DNA of 13,311 nucleotides from NCBI GenBank assembly GCA_041784625.1, contig JBHBDS010000172.1, forward strand, positions 1-13,311, read 5' to 3'. A program made the position numbers and the translations under genes. Under the pieces are notes generated by a model. That model ran no database searches, was not told the DNA's origin, and saw only the letters and a list, made by a program, of their open reading frames with translations. Below are positions 1 to 6,923 of the stretch, one piece after another. This stretch comes from JAUNKE01 sp041784625. Its GTDB lineage: Bacteria > Bacillota > Clostridia > Peptostreptococcales > Filifactoraceae. How positions within the stretch are numbered: the stretch's first letter is position 1; each line of letters opens with the position of its first letter.

Positions 1-2
1 AC

Positions 3-44
3 GCCACCTTTTTCAAGTGCCTTATGAATAAGGGTGGAGAATAA
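3..44 (+). CDS. Possible 3' end of an upstream gene (partial)
   Basis: One frame is open from the window edge to a TAA at 42-44, encoding 13 residues that end in NKGGE. The last A of this stop is the first base of the kinase ATG (TAATG), an arrangement typical of translationally coupled genes. In related bacteria the gene immediately before this kinase is usually the PP2C-type phosphatase prpC/stp, so this could be its tail. The visible residues are too few to recognise a family, and two other frames stop at 25-27 and 29-31, so the open frame could be chance. Confidence 0.25.
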   Translation, partial: ATFFKCLMNKGGE

Positions 45-1999
45 TGGATAATTTAGTAGGAAAAACTTTAGGAAATCGATATGAAATCCTCAGCCAAATT
101 GGCGAAGGAGGAATGGCGATTGTTTACAAAGCAAAATGTCATGTACTCAATCGCTTGGTCGCAATCAAAGTGCTCAAGCCAGAATTTGTTAATGACGACG
201 AATTTATCGAAAAATTTAAGAATGAAGCGATGTCGGCTGGTGGGCTCAATCAGCAAAATATCATCAGCATTTACGACGTACAAGAAGAAAATGGCGTGCC
301 ATACATTGTGATGGAATATGTGGAAGGTGGTAACATCAAAGACATTATCCATCGCCAAGGAAAAATCGACAAAGACACGATGCTCAATTATGCAAAACAA
401 ATTGCGCTTGCGCTCAAAGAGGCGCATCAGCACAAAATTGTGCACCGTGACATCAAATCACAAAATATTATGATCACCAAAAATAATATGGTGAAAGTAG
501 CAGATTTTGGGATTGCCAAAGCTGTGAGCAGTTCAACGATTACGGCAGTAGGAACGATTATGGGCTCTGTGCATTATTTTTCGCCAGAACAGGCGAGAGG
601 TGGGTACATCGACGAACGCAGCGATATTTATTCGATGGGAATCGTAATGTACGAGATGATTACGGGCAAATTGCCATTTGATGGAGATAGCCCAGTGACC
701 ATTGCGCTCAAGCATTTGCAAGAAGAAATCCAATTCGAGGACGACGACAACATTCCGAGCGAAGTCAAAGATTTGATTCGCAAAGCAACACAAAAAAGTC
801 CAGATCGTCGCTACAAATCGGTCGATGCACTCATCGACGACATCGAATATGTCCAAAATTCGAAAATGGTAGCACTTGGAATGGGATTTGAAGACGAAAC
901 GTATCGTACGCAGATTATTTCTACCGACGATGATGAATACAAAATTCTCTTCACCGATCTCAAAGAAAAAAACGAAGAGAAATCTCGCAAATCAAAGAAG
1001 AAAAAAGTGGAAAGAATTGTCGAAGAGGACGACGAGCCGATTAGCAAAACAAATTTTGCGATCATTGCGGTGGTTGCGCTACTGGCGTCCGCACTGTTTA
1101 TCTCCGGATTTTTCTTCTTCCGTGGTGCATTTGGTGGCGATGCAAAAGTCGCAACACCAAAACTTGTCGGAAAAACTGTTGAAGAGGCGACTGCACTTGC
1201 AAAAGATTCGGGCCTAGAGGTTATCGTCTCAGGCAACGAAGTGAACGTGAATTTTGAGCCGGGACAGATTTCGAGCCAAGATCCAGCGGAGGGAACCAAA
1301 GTTTCCAAGGGCTCGGAGATCAAAGTTGTTGTTTCGGAAGACAAAGTCGTCAATCCGATCTCTGTGCCAAAATTGACCGACATGACGATTGAAGAAGCTC
1401 AAGCAAAAATCAGCGAGCTGGGACTCGTTGCACTCATCGAATACAAAACCGATGTGCTCGAGGCAAACAAAGTCATTTCACAATCACCAGTTGAGGGCTA
1501 TCTGCTCGAAAAAGGCGAGCGAGTGCGCATCGTGGTAAGTCTCGGGCTGGACGAAAGCCAAGTGACCGTGCCAGATGTAACGAACAAAACGTTGGATGAT
1601 GCAAAAGAAATTCTGAACAAAGCAAAACTTTCGCCAAGCATCTCCTATCGTGAGAACAAAGATAAGGCGGAGGGCATTGTTCTTTCGCAAGTACCAGCAT
1701 CGGGTGCACAAGTTGCGGTCGATTCGCAAGTGTCCATCGTGGTCAATCGCTATGACAAGCCATTGCTCAAATCCATGCCAATCGTCATCACGCTTTCACA
1801 AGATCGTGACTCGGTCAAAATCGAAATCGTGGAAGTAGATACGGGAGAAATTGTTGTGACACAGACGGTCAATCCGATTGAACAAGGCGGAACCGTCGCG
1901 CTCAATGTCCAAGGCGAACCAGGAACGAGCAAGGAATACTATGTTTACCTCGACGGAGATCGCACATCGTATTACGCAAATCCAGTGGTAAATTTCTAG
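44..1999 (+). CDS. prkC: PASTA-domain Ser/Thr protein kinase (PrkC/Stk1 family)
   Basis: Membrane-bound eukaryotic-type Ser/Thr kinase of 651 residues that, in this family, senses cell-wall fragments or lipid II and phosphorylates proteins of division, wall synthesis and translation. The kinase domain spans about residues 12-270: glycine loop GEGGMA (20-25), VAIK lysine 42, catalytic HRD (134-136) with K138 and N141, DFG 154-156, and a Thr/Ser-rich activation loop (162-175) ending in SPE (180-182). A charged Lys/Glu linker (about 305-336) precedes one transmembrane helix (about 338-358). Three extracellular PASTA repeats follow (about 370-432, 438-500, 506-569), then a beta-rich C-terminal domain of about 80 residues, as in other Gram-positive PrkC proteins. 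The start is set by the Shine-Dalgarno GGTGGAG at 33-39. It is the first visible gene of the operon with rsgA, rpe and thiN. All key catalytic residues are present, so it should be active. Confidence 0.97.
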   Translation: MDNLVGKTLGNRYEILSQIGEGGMAIVYKAKCHVLNRLVAIKVLKPEFVNDDEFIEKFKNEAMSAGGLNQQNIISIYDVQEENGVPYIVMEYVEGGNIKDIIHRQGKIDKDTMLNYAKQIALALKEAHQHKIVHRDIKSQNIMITKNNMVKVADFGIAKAVSSSTITAVGTIMGSVHYFSPEQARGGYIDERSDIYSMGIVMYEMITGKLPFDGDSPVTIALKHLQEEIQFEDDDNIPSEVKDLIRKATQKSPDRRYKSVDALIDDIEYVQNSKMVALGMGFEDETYRTQIISTDDDEYKILFTDLKEKNEEKSRKSKKKKVERIVEEDDEPISKTNFAIIAVVALLASALFISGFFFFRGAFGGDAKVATPKLVGKTVEEATALAKDSGLEVIVSGNEVNVNFEPGQISSQDPAEGTKVSKGSEIKVVVSEDKVVNPISVPKLTDMTIEEAQAKISELGLVALIEYKTDVLEANKVISQSPVEGYLLEKGERVRIVVSLGLDESQVTVPDVTNKTLDDAKEILNKAKLSPSISYRENKDKAEGIVLSQVPASGAQVAVDSQVSIVVNRYDKPLLKSMPIVITLSQDRDSVKIEIVEVDTGEIVVTQTVNPIEQGGTVALNVQGEPGTSKEYYVYLDGDRTSYYANPVVNF

Positions 2000-2061
2000 T
2001 TGAAAAAAATTCATGAGATCGAAAATATTTCAGATCGAAAACTTTAGCCAGAAAGGATACG

Positions 2062-2943
2062 ATGCAAGGCACAATCACAAAAGCAATTTCATCTTTCTAC
2101 TATGTGGACACAAAAAATGGCCTGTACGAATGCAAAGCTCGTGGCGTGTTTAAGCTCAAAGCGCAGCAATTCGTTGTTGGCGATGTGGTAGAGATTGAAA
2201 TATTGGACGAAGAAAATAAAAAAGCGGTGATCAATCGGGCGCTCGAGCGAAAAAATTTGCTCAAGCGTCCACCGATTGCCAATGTCACGCAGGCGATTTT
2301 GTTGTTTGCGATCAAAAATCCTGATCCCAATCTGTCCTTGATTGATCGATTTCTCGTGCTTGCACAAAAACAAGACCTCGAGATCATCATTACGCTGAAC
2401 AAAATTGACCTCGACGAAGAAAATTTGCTCAAGACGCTGGAAGAAATCTATACGCCGCTCGGCTACCCGATCGCAGCAGTCAGCGCAGAGGGAAGACAGA
2501 ATGTCGAGCCAATCAAAAAATTGCTCAAGAATCAGATTTCAATCGTCGCTGGACCATCAGGAGCGGGCAAGAGCACGCTCATCAATGCGCTGATTGATAC
2601 CGAGCTCAAGACAGGACAGGTGAGCGAAAAAATTGGTCGAGGACGACACACGACAAGATATGTCGAGCTAATACAAATTGACGACTCTTCCTATATTGCC
2701 GACTCACCAGGATTTAGCTCGATTGATTTGGATGAAATCGAAGAAAAAGAACTCAAAGAATATTTTGTCGAGTTTCACGAATACGATGAGGACTGCCGTT
2801 TTGGTGCAAAATGCTTGCATGAAAACGAGCCGAACTGCGCCGTACGAGATGCGGTAGACGAAAATAAGATCTCATCGCAGCGATACAAAAGCTACTTGCA
2901 ATTGCTGGGTGAAATTCGAGAGACAAAAAGGAGAAGATACTAA
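2062..2943 (+). CDS. rsgA: Ribosome small subunit biogenesis GTPase RsgA (YjeQ/CpgA)
   Basis: Circularly permuted GTPase of 293 residues that binds the 30S subunit late in assembly and couples GTP hydrolysis to its maturation. An N-terminal OB-fold (about 1-65) precedes the permuted G domain, whose motifs run G4 NKID (113-116), G1 P-loop GPSGAGKS (164-171), a G2-region GRGRHTTR (192-199) and G3 DSPG (214-217). The C-terminal zinc finger is visible as C245, C251, H253 and C259. Length is normal for the family. The Shine-Dalgarno AGAAAGGA at 2050-2057 supports the ATG at 2062. It lies 62 bases after the kinase; in Bacillus the homologue (CpgA) is a PrkC substrate, which fits the linkage. The stop codon overlaps the rpe start (TAATG), indicating coupled translation. 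Confidence 0.97.
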   Translation: MQGTITKAISSFYYVDTKNGLYECKARGVFKLKAQQFVVGDVVEIEILDEENKKAVINRALERKNLLKRPPIANVTQAILLFAIKNPDPNLSLIDRFLVLAQKQDLEIIITLNKIDLDEENLLKTLEEIYTPLGYPIAAVSAEGRQNVEPIKKLLKNQISIVAGPSGAGKSTLINALIDTELKTGQVSEKIGRGRHTTRYVELIQIDDSSYIADSPGFSSIDLDEIEEKELKEYFVEFHEYDEDCRFGAKCLHENEPNCAVRDAVDENKISSQRYKSYLQLLGEIRETKRRRY

Positions 2944-3605
2944 TGGTAAAAATTGCACCATCGATTCTTTCCGCAGATTTTGCAAACCTTGGGGCGGATG
3001 TCAAAAAAGTGGAAGATGCGGGCTGTGAATATTTGCATATCGACGTGATGGACGGATCTTTTGTGCCGAATATTTCTTTTGGGGCAGTGGTTGTCAAAGC
3101 GCTTCGACCACATAGCAAAATGGTTTTTGACGTGCATCTGATGATTGACGAGCCGATCCGTTATGTGGGCGATTTTGCAAAAGCAGGAGCAGATATCATC
3201 GTCGTGCATCAGGAGGCTACCAAGCATCTACACCGCACGATTATGGCGGTCAAAGAGCTCGGTGTAAAAGTCGGCGTATCGCTCAATCCAGCGACGCCTG
3301 TGAGCACACTCGAATATATTTTACCAGAGCTTGATATGGTGCTGCTGATGAGTGTCAATCCAGGATTTGGCGGACAATCCTTTATCGAGTCCTCCATCCA
3401 AAAAATCAGGGATCTCAAAGAGATGATTGAGCGCAAAAATCTAACAGTAGACATTCAAGTGGACGGCGGCATCACACAAGAAAACATTCAAAAAGTAGCA
3501 GCGGCGGGAGCAAATATTTTTGTCGCAGGCTCTGCAATCTTTGGCAAAAAAAATATTGAAGAGGCAGTATATGAACTTCGAAAAAATGCCGAGCAAGCGA
3601 AATAG
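2943..3605 (+). CDS. rpe: Ribulose-phosphate 3-epimerase
   Basis: Cytosolic TIM-barrel metalloenzyme of 220 residues interconverting D-ribulose 5-phosphate and D-xylulose 5-phosphate in the non-oxidative pentose phosphate pathway. Family landmarks are all present: N-terminal APSILSADF (5-13), the metal and catalytic residues H32, D34 and D37 in LHIDVMDG, H65 in DVHLMI, the phosphate-loop signature VNPGFGGQSF (138-147), and D174 in VDGGI. The ATG shares its first base with the rsgA stop codon and is preceded by AAGGAG at about 2929-2934 inside rsgA, so it is translationally coupled. The length is the usual one for Rpe. The last 35 bases overlap the start of thiN. Confidence 0.97.
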   Translation: MVKIAPSILSADFANLGADVKKVEDAGCEYLHIDVMDGSFVPNISFGAVVVKALRPHSKMVFDVHLMIDEPIRYVGDFAKAGADIIVVHQEATKHLHRTIMAVKELGVKVGVSLNPATPVSTLEYILPELDMVLLMSVNPGFGGQSFIESSIQKIRDLKEMIERKNLTVDIQVDGGITQENIQKVAAAGANIFVAGSAIFGKKNIEEAVYELRKNAEQAK

Positions 3606-4401
3606 GGCGCTTGTTGTTGCCAATGGAGAGCTCCATCTCGATTATCTCCAAAAAATTGTCAAAAGTTACGACCTTGTAATCTGTGCCGATGGTGCAGCAG
3701 AAAAGCTGAAAGCAATCGGCGCTGTGCCTGATGTGATGGTCGGCGATTTTGACTCGATCCAAAGCGAAGTGCTGGATTATTATGCACAAAAATCCGTCGA
3801 GCAAATTGTTCTCGAGCCAGAAAAAGATTTTAGCGATACCCATGTGGCGGTCGAACTGGCGATGGATCGAGGATACCAAGAGATTGACATTGTTGGCGGA
3901 TTCGGTGGACGATGGGATCATAGCATCGCCAATTTCAATTTGTTGTACTATGGTTATTCTGCACAATCGAAAGTTGAAAATGAAAATGCAACACCAATTG
4001 ACAACTTCAACGGAGAAGAAAAAATCAAGAATATGGAGCATACAGAAGTAAAGCTCGGTAATGCGCAGCGCATAGAAAAAAAGTCTTTTGATGCACAAAA
4101 CTTTCAAGATAGATGTTGCACATGGGGAAATTTCAAAATCCGATTGATTTCAGAAAATAACATTGCAGAAATTTTTGGCGTTGGCGAGCATGATCTTTTG
4201 GCAAATTTCGAAGAATATTGGTCCTGCTTTGCGATTTTTGAAGATGCAACCATTTCGATTCAGAATATGAAATATCCTCTTGCGCACAAAAAAATACTCC
4301 GCGGCGAGAGTATTGGGCTATCGAATGAATTTTTGCAAGGCGATGGAAAACTAATTGTGGAGCAAGGTTCTGTTGTAGTGATTCGCAGCAATAAGGATTA
4401 G
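3571..4401 (+). CDS. thiN: Thiamine pyrophosphokinase, with an internal insertion
   Basis: Transfers pyrophosphate from ATP to thiamine to make thiamine diphosphate, the cofactor used by transketolase and pyruvate-converting enzymes. Counting from the ATG at 3571 gives 276 residues. Family motifs are CADGAAEKL (38-46), PDVMVGDFDSI (53-63, acidic D59/D61), DFSDTHVAVELA (86-97), GGFGGRWDHSIAN (109-121), and the C-terminal thiamine-binding part KYPLAHKKILRGESIGLSNEF (split here: KYPLAHK 234-240, GLSNEF 249-254). Known ThiN proteins are about 210-220 residues; the excess sits at about 130-183, a hydrophilic Asn/Glu/Lys-rich stretch between the two halves. The start at 3571 lies inside rpe behind GAAGAGG (3558-3564); an ATG at 3586 is the alternative, and the frame is also open further upstream. 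Gene order after rpe matches Bacillus yloS. Confidence 0.93.
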   Translation: MNFEKMPSKRNRALVVANGELHLDYLQKIVKSYDLVICADGAAEKLKAIGAVPDVMVGDFDSIQSEVLDYYAQKSVEQIVLEPEKDFSDTHVAVELAMDRGYQEIDIVGGFGGRWDHSIANFNLLYYGYSAQSKVENENATPIDNFNGEEKIKNMEHTEVKLGNAQRIEKKSFDAQNFQDRCCTWGNFKIRLISENNIAEIFGVGEHDLLANFEEYWSCFAIFEDATISIQNMKYPLAHKKILRGESIGLSNEFLQGDGKLIVEQGSVVVIRSNKD

Positions 4402-4409
4402 AAAATAAC

Positions 4410-4444
4410 AAAAGCTTGAACCTATAGTAGGACAAGCTTTTTTT
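4410..4444. terminator. Bidirectional rho-independent terminator between thiN and rpmB
   Basis: A nine-base stem (AAAAGCTTG at 4410-4418 pairing with CAAGCTTTT at 4433-4441) encloses an inner CCTA/TAGG helix with a three-base loop. Seven T residues (4438-4444) follow on the + strand. It sits 9 bases after the thiN stop and directly after the rpmB stop on the other strand, where the run of A on the + strand (4410-4413) gives a shorter, interrupted T tract. It therefore probably ends both convergent transcripts, more strongly on the + strand. Confidence 0.85.
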
Positions 4445-4445
4445 A

Positions 4446-4634
4446 TTATGCTCTTTGAACTTTTCCAGAACGTAGGCATCTGGTACATACCTTAACTCTT
4501 TTTGGTGAACCATCTACAACCGCTCTAACAACTCTTAGGTTAGGAGTCCAAGTTCTTCTTGTATGACGATTGGAGTGACTCACATTATTTCCGGAAATCT
4601 TTCCTTTACCGCATACATCACAAACCTTTGCCAT
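4446..4634 (-). CDS. rpmB: 50S ribosomal protein L28 (bL28), zinc-binding form
   Basis: Small basic ribosomal protein of 62 residues, a component of the large subunit. The sequence begins MAKVCDVCGKG, continues with the typical SNRHTRRTWTPNLR stretch (21-34), and carries two Cys pairs, C5/C8 and C50/C53, that form the zinc ribbon of the C+ type of L28. The start at 4634 is fixed by a near-perfect Shine-Dalgarno, AAAGGAGGTG, at 4641-4650 on the minus strand; an in-frame GTG three codons upstream lies within that site and is not the start. It is transcribed against all its neighbours, as in the equivalent Bacillus locus, from a predicted promoter at 4680-4708, and ends at the terminator shared with thiN. 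Confidence 0.97.
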   Translation of the reverse strand: MAKVCDVCGKGKISGNNVSHSNRHTRRTWTPNLRVVRAVVDGSPKRVKVCTRCLRSGKVQRA

Positions 4635-4640
4635 GCAAAA

Positions 4641-4650
4641 CACCTCCTTT
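4641..4650 (-). promoter_or_regulatory. Ribosome binding site deciding the rpmB start
   Basis: AAAGGAGGTG on the minus strand is almost fully complementary to the 16S rRNA 3' end. It is six bases before the ATG at 4634. The upstream in-frame GTG is part of this site, which rules it out as the start codon. Confidence 0.9.
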
Positions 4651-4679
4651 GTCTGAAAATCGTAAATCTAACAACCATA

Positions 4680-4708
4680 ATAATAACATAGCCAAGCTAC
4701 AAATGCAA
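4680..4708 (-). promoter_or_regulatory. Predicted sigma-A-type promoter of rpmB
   Basis: On the minus strand, TTGCAT (4703-4708) is followed after exactly 17 bases by TATTAT (4680-4685), with an upstream TG that makes an extended -10 (TGTTATTAT). Transcription would begin near 4673, giving a leader of about 40 bases before the L28 start. Prediction from consensus only. Confidence 0.7.
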
Positions 4709-4756
4709 GAAATATTTGCGCCTGAGCGCACTTTTCAAGAGAAAAATCTGCAAATC

Positions 4757-4785
4757 TTGAATAAAGTTTGTTTTTACGGTAAAAT
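4757..4785 (+). promoter_or_regulatory. Predicted sigma-A-type promoter of yloU-fakA
   Basis: TTGAAT (4757-4762), a 17-base spacer and TAAAAT (4780-4785) stand 32 bases before the yloU start codon. The predicted transcription start is near 4792, so the leader is short and holds little besides the Shine-Dalgarno AAGGAGG at 4807-4813. It is back-to-back with the rpmB promoter. Confidence 0.7.
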
Positions 4786-4817
4786 ATAACGACAGGAACT
4801 AGTAAAAAGGAGGCGCT

Positions 4818-5168
4818 ATGTTAAATATTACAAATGAGTACGGAACGATTTCCGTAAACCATGAAGTGATTGCAAAAATCGCAAGTATCGCAGCATCCGA
4901 ATGCTACGGCTTAGTTGGGATGGCTTCAAAAAATAAATACGGTATGTTCGAGCTTCTCTCTAGACAAAATGATTTCAAAGGAATCGACGTGACGATCAAC
5001 GAGGATAAAATTTCCATCGAGATGTCCGTCATTATTCAATATGGAACAAAAATTTCAGCAGTTGCAGACAACATCATCGACACGGTGAAATATATTGTGG
5101 AGAGCCAGACAGGGTTCAAAGTGGAAAGAATCGGCGTGTCGGTACAGGGAGTACGAGTACAAAACTAG
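4818..5168 (+). CDS. yloU: Asp23/Gls24 family envelope-stress protein YloU
   Basis: Protein of 116 residues of the Asp23/Gls24 (DUF322) family. Members are small, cytoplasmic, often membrane-associated proteins linked to cell-envelope homeostasis; the molecular activity is not settled. The family pattern is visible: an N-terminal NEYGTISVNHEVIAKIASIAASE (split: NEYGTISV 6-13, VIAKIASIAASE 17-28), GLVGM (31-35), a central VTINEDKISIEMSVIIQYG strand region (about 58-76), an amphipathic segment near 80-96, and a C-terminal ERIGVSVQGVRV (103-114). The ATG follows a strong AAGGAGG site. It is separated by only 12 bases from the next gene, and the yloU-yloV pair after rpmB is highly conserved in Bacillota, suggesting related roles at the membrane. 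Confidence 0.93.
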   Translation: MLNITNEYGTISVNHEVIAKIASIAASECYGLVGMASKNKYGMFELLSRQNDFKGIDVTINEDKISIEMSVIIQYGTKISAVADNIIDTVKYIVESQTGFKVERIGVSVQGVRVQN

Positions 5169-5180
5169 GGTGGAGGAATT

Positions 5181-6785
5181 ATGAACAAAATAGACGGAGC
5201 GTTGTTGCGTGAGATGATTGTCTCAGGGGCAAACAAACTCACCAACGACAAGCCAATTATTGACAAGCTAAATGTTTTTCCTGTTCCAGATGGAGATACA
5301 GGAACCAATATGTCGCTTACGATTGCATCGGCAATTGCAGAGCTAAACAAAGACAAAAGCAACAATCTTACAAGCATCGGAAAAGCGATTTCAAAAGGGT
5401 CGCTCATGGGCGCAAGAGGAAACTCGGGAGTAATCCTTTCGCAGATTCTTCGGGGACTCGCAAAAGGAATCGAAGGCAAAGAAGAGCTTGATCCAAAATC
5501 TTTTGCAAAAGCGCTCAAAGAAGCGTCCAATGTCGCATACACAGCGGTAATGAAACCAGTCGAGGGAACGATTCTCACCGTAATTCGAGAAACTTCGACG
5601 CAAGCCGTTCACATCGCAAAACAAAATCCAGAAATCGAGATGGGCGCATTCTTGCATGAGATGTTGGACGAAGCGAAAAAATCCCTCGCTGGCACACCAG
5701 AACTTCTCAAAGCGCTCAAAGATGCGGGCGTAGTGGACTCGGGCGGAAAAGGGCTCGTATGTTTCCTCGAAGGAATGGTATCTGCATTTGATGGAAAGAT
5801 GATTGAGCGCAGAGATGCCGATGAAGTGGATTACGACGAATTTATGGCGAATGACAACCATATTTTTGAAGGAGAGATTGAATTTGGATATTGCACCGAA
5901 TTTATGGTGATCGATGCGACCATCGAACCAACCGAACTTCGTGCAAAAATTGAAGGCTACGGCGACTCGATGGTTGTTGTAGGCGACGACAATATTATCA
6001 AAACACATATCCACACGAACGATCCAGGAACCGTTCTTGCGATCGCAGGAAAATTTGGTGGACTTGATCGCATCAAAATCGAAAATATGCGTCTGCAACA
6101 AAAAGAATTGCTCAAAGAACAAGAGAAAAAAACTTACGGAATGATTTCGGTTGTGATGGGAAAAGGAATGGAATCCATTATGAAAGATTTGTCCGTGGAC
6201 TACGTGATCGAAGGCGGACAGACGATGAACCCAAGCACGAGCGATTTTGTCAAAGCGGTTCAAGAGATTCACGCAGAAAATATTTTTATCTTCCCAAACA
6301 ATTCCAACATCATCATGGCGGCAAAACAGGCGCAAGAACTCGTGGAAGACAAAAAAGTGTTTGTCATTGAAACCAAAGCGATTCCGCAAGCAATCGCAGC
6401 GATGCTCGTGTTTGATCCAACCGCAACGCCAGAAGAAAATGCCGAGGCGATGAACGAAGCAAAAGCAAATATCAAATCGGGACAAGTCACTTATGCCGTG
6501 CGCGACACCAGCTCCAACGGAATCCACATCGCAAATGGCGACATCATTGGAATTTCTGGATCAAATATCGTCTGCAGCGAAAAATCCGTCGATGCAGCTG
6601 TGCTCAAACTGCTCGAGAGTATGGTCGATTTTGACGACATCATTACGCTGTACTATGGGGAAGACATCACGGACGAGCAAGCAGAAAATCTCAAAGCAAA
6701 AGTCGAAGAAGTATACTCCGATATGGACGTAGAAATTCACCGAGGCGACCAACCAATTTATTATTACCTCGTATCGGTTGAGTAA
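5181..6785 (+). CDS. fakA: Fatty acid kinase catalytic subunit FakA (YloV, DAK2 domain)
   Basis: Protein of 534 residues that, in this family, transfers phosphate from ATP to fatty acids held by a FakB carrier, feeding acyl-phosphate into phospholipid synthesis. The N-terminal DAK2/DhaL-like kinase domain (about 9-200) carries the Mg-ATP motif PVPDGDTGTNMS (34-45, Asp37/Asp39 carboxylates) and GARGNSGVILSQILRG (77-92). The middle domain has C238 in GYCTEF and H276/H278 in THIHTNDPG, matching the Cys-His-His metal site described in Staphylococcus FakA. The C-terminal region (about 315-534) has PNNSNI (372-377) and ends in the family's QPIYYYLVSVE. Length is typical. The Shine-Dalgarno GGTGGAGGA lies directly after the yloU stop. 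No fakB gene is in the window, so the partner must be encoded elsewhere. Confidence 0.95.
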   Translation: MNKIDGALLREMIVSGANKLTNDKPIIDKLNVFPVPDGDTGTNMSLTIASAIAELNKDKSNNLTSIGKAISKGSLMGARGNSGVILSQILRGLAKGIEGKEELDPKSFAKALKEASNVAYTAVMKPVEGTILTVIRETSTQAVHIAKQNPEIEMGAFLHEMLDEAKKSLAGTPELLKALKDAGVVDSGGKGLVCFLEGMVSAFDGKMIERRDADEVDYDEFMANDNHIFEGEIEFGYCTEFMVIDATIEPTELRAKIEGYGDSMVVVGDDNIIKTHIHTNDPGTVLAIAGKFGGLDRIKIENMRLQQKELLKEQEKKTYGMISVVMGKGMESIMKDLSVDYVIEGGQTMNPSTSDFVKAVQEIHAENIFIFPNNSNIIMAAKQAQELVEDKKVFVIETKAIPQAIAAMLVFDPTATPEENAEAMNEAKANIKSGQVTYAVRDTSSNGIHIANGDIIGISGSNIVCSEKSVDAAVLKLLESMVDFDDIITLYYGEDITDEQAENLKAKVEEVYSDMDVEIHRGDQPIYYYLVSVE

Positions 6786-6801
6786 TATAAACACAAATAC
6801 G

Positions 6802-6837
6802 ATTCTCGCTGAAATCATTTTGGCGAGAATTTTTTTG
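6802..6837 (+). terminator. Rho-independent terminator after fakA
   Basis: ATTCTCGC (6802-6809) pairs with GCGAGAAT (6823-6830), followed directly by a run of T to 6837. It is 16 bases after the fakA stop and ends the yloU-fakA transcript. Confidence 0.9.
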
Positions 6838-6856
6838 TCAATTTGTGCAAAAAGAC

Positions 6857-6885
6857 TTGAAATCTCTGTGCATTATTGATAAAAT
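6857..6885 (+). promoter_or_regulatory. Predicted promoter of the CoA-transferase operon
   Basis: TTGAAA (6857-6862), a 17-base spacer and TAAAAT (6880-6885) make a near-consensus sigma-A-type promoter, with TG one base before the -10 (TGATAAAAT). The expected transcription start is near 6892, about 32 bases before the first gene. Confidence 0.78.
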
Positions 6886-6896
6886 CAAAATAAATA

Positions 6897-6908
6897 AACG
6901 TTAACGTT
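6897..6908. promoter_or_regulatory. 12-base perfect palindrome, candidate operator
   Basis: AACGTTAACGTT equals its own reverse complement and is also two direct copies of AACGTT. It lies at about +6 to +17 of the predicted transcript, between the promoter and the Shine-Dalgarno (GGGAGG, 6913-6918), where a bound repressor would block initiation. The binding protein is unknown, and operator function is inferred from position and symmetry only. Confidence 0.45.
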
Positions 6909-6923
6909 CACAGGGAGGTTGAA

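Noticed and set aside
3472..4107. Long open frame on the minus strand opposite rpe and thiN
   Set aside because: It lies wholly across the recognised rpe and thiN genes, has no ribosome binding site, and its Cys/Phe/His-rich translation resembles no family. It is a shadow of the plus-strand coding.
5391..6527. 378-codon open frame on the minus strand inside fakA
   Set aside because: It is antisense to a well-supported gene, and the translation is rich in His, Phe and Cys, as expected from reverse reading of this codon usage. No family motif or ribosome binding site is present.
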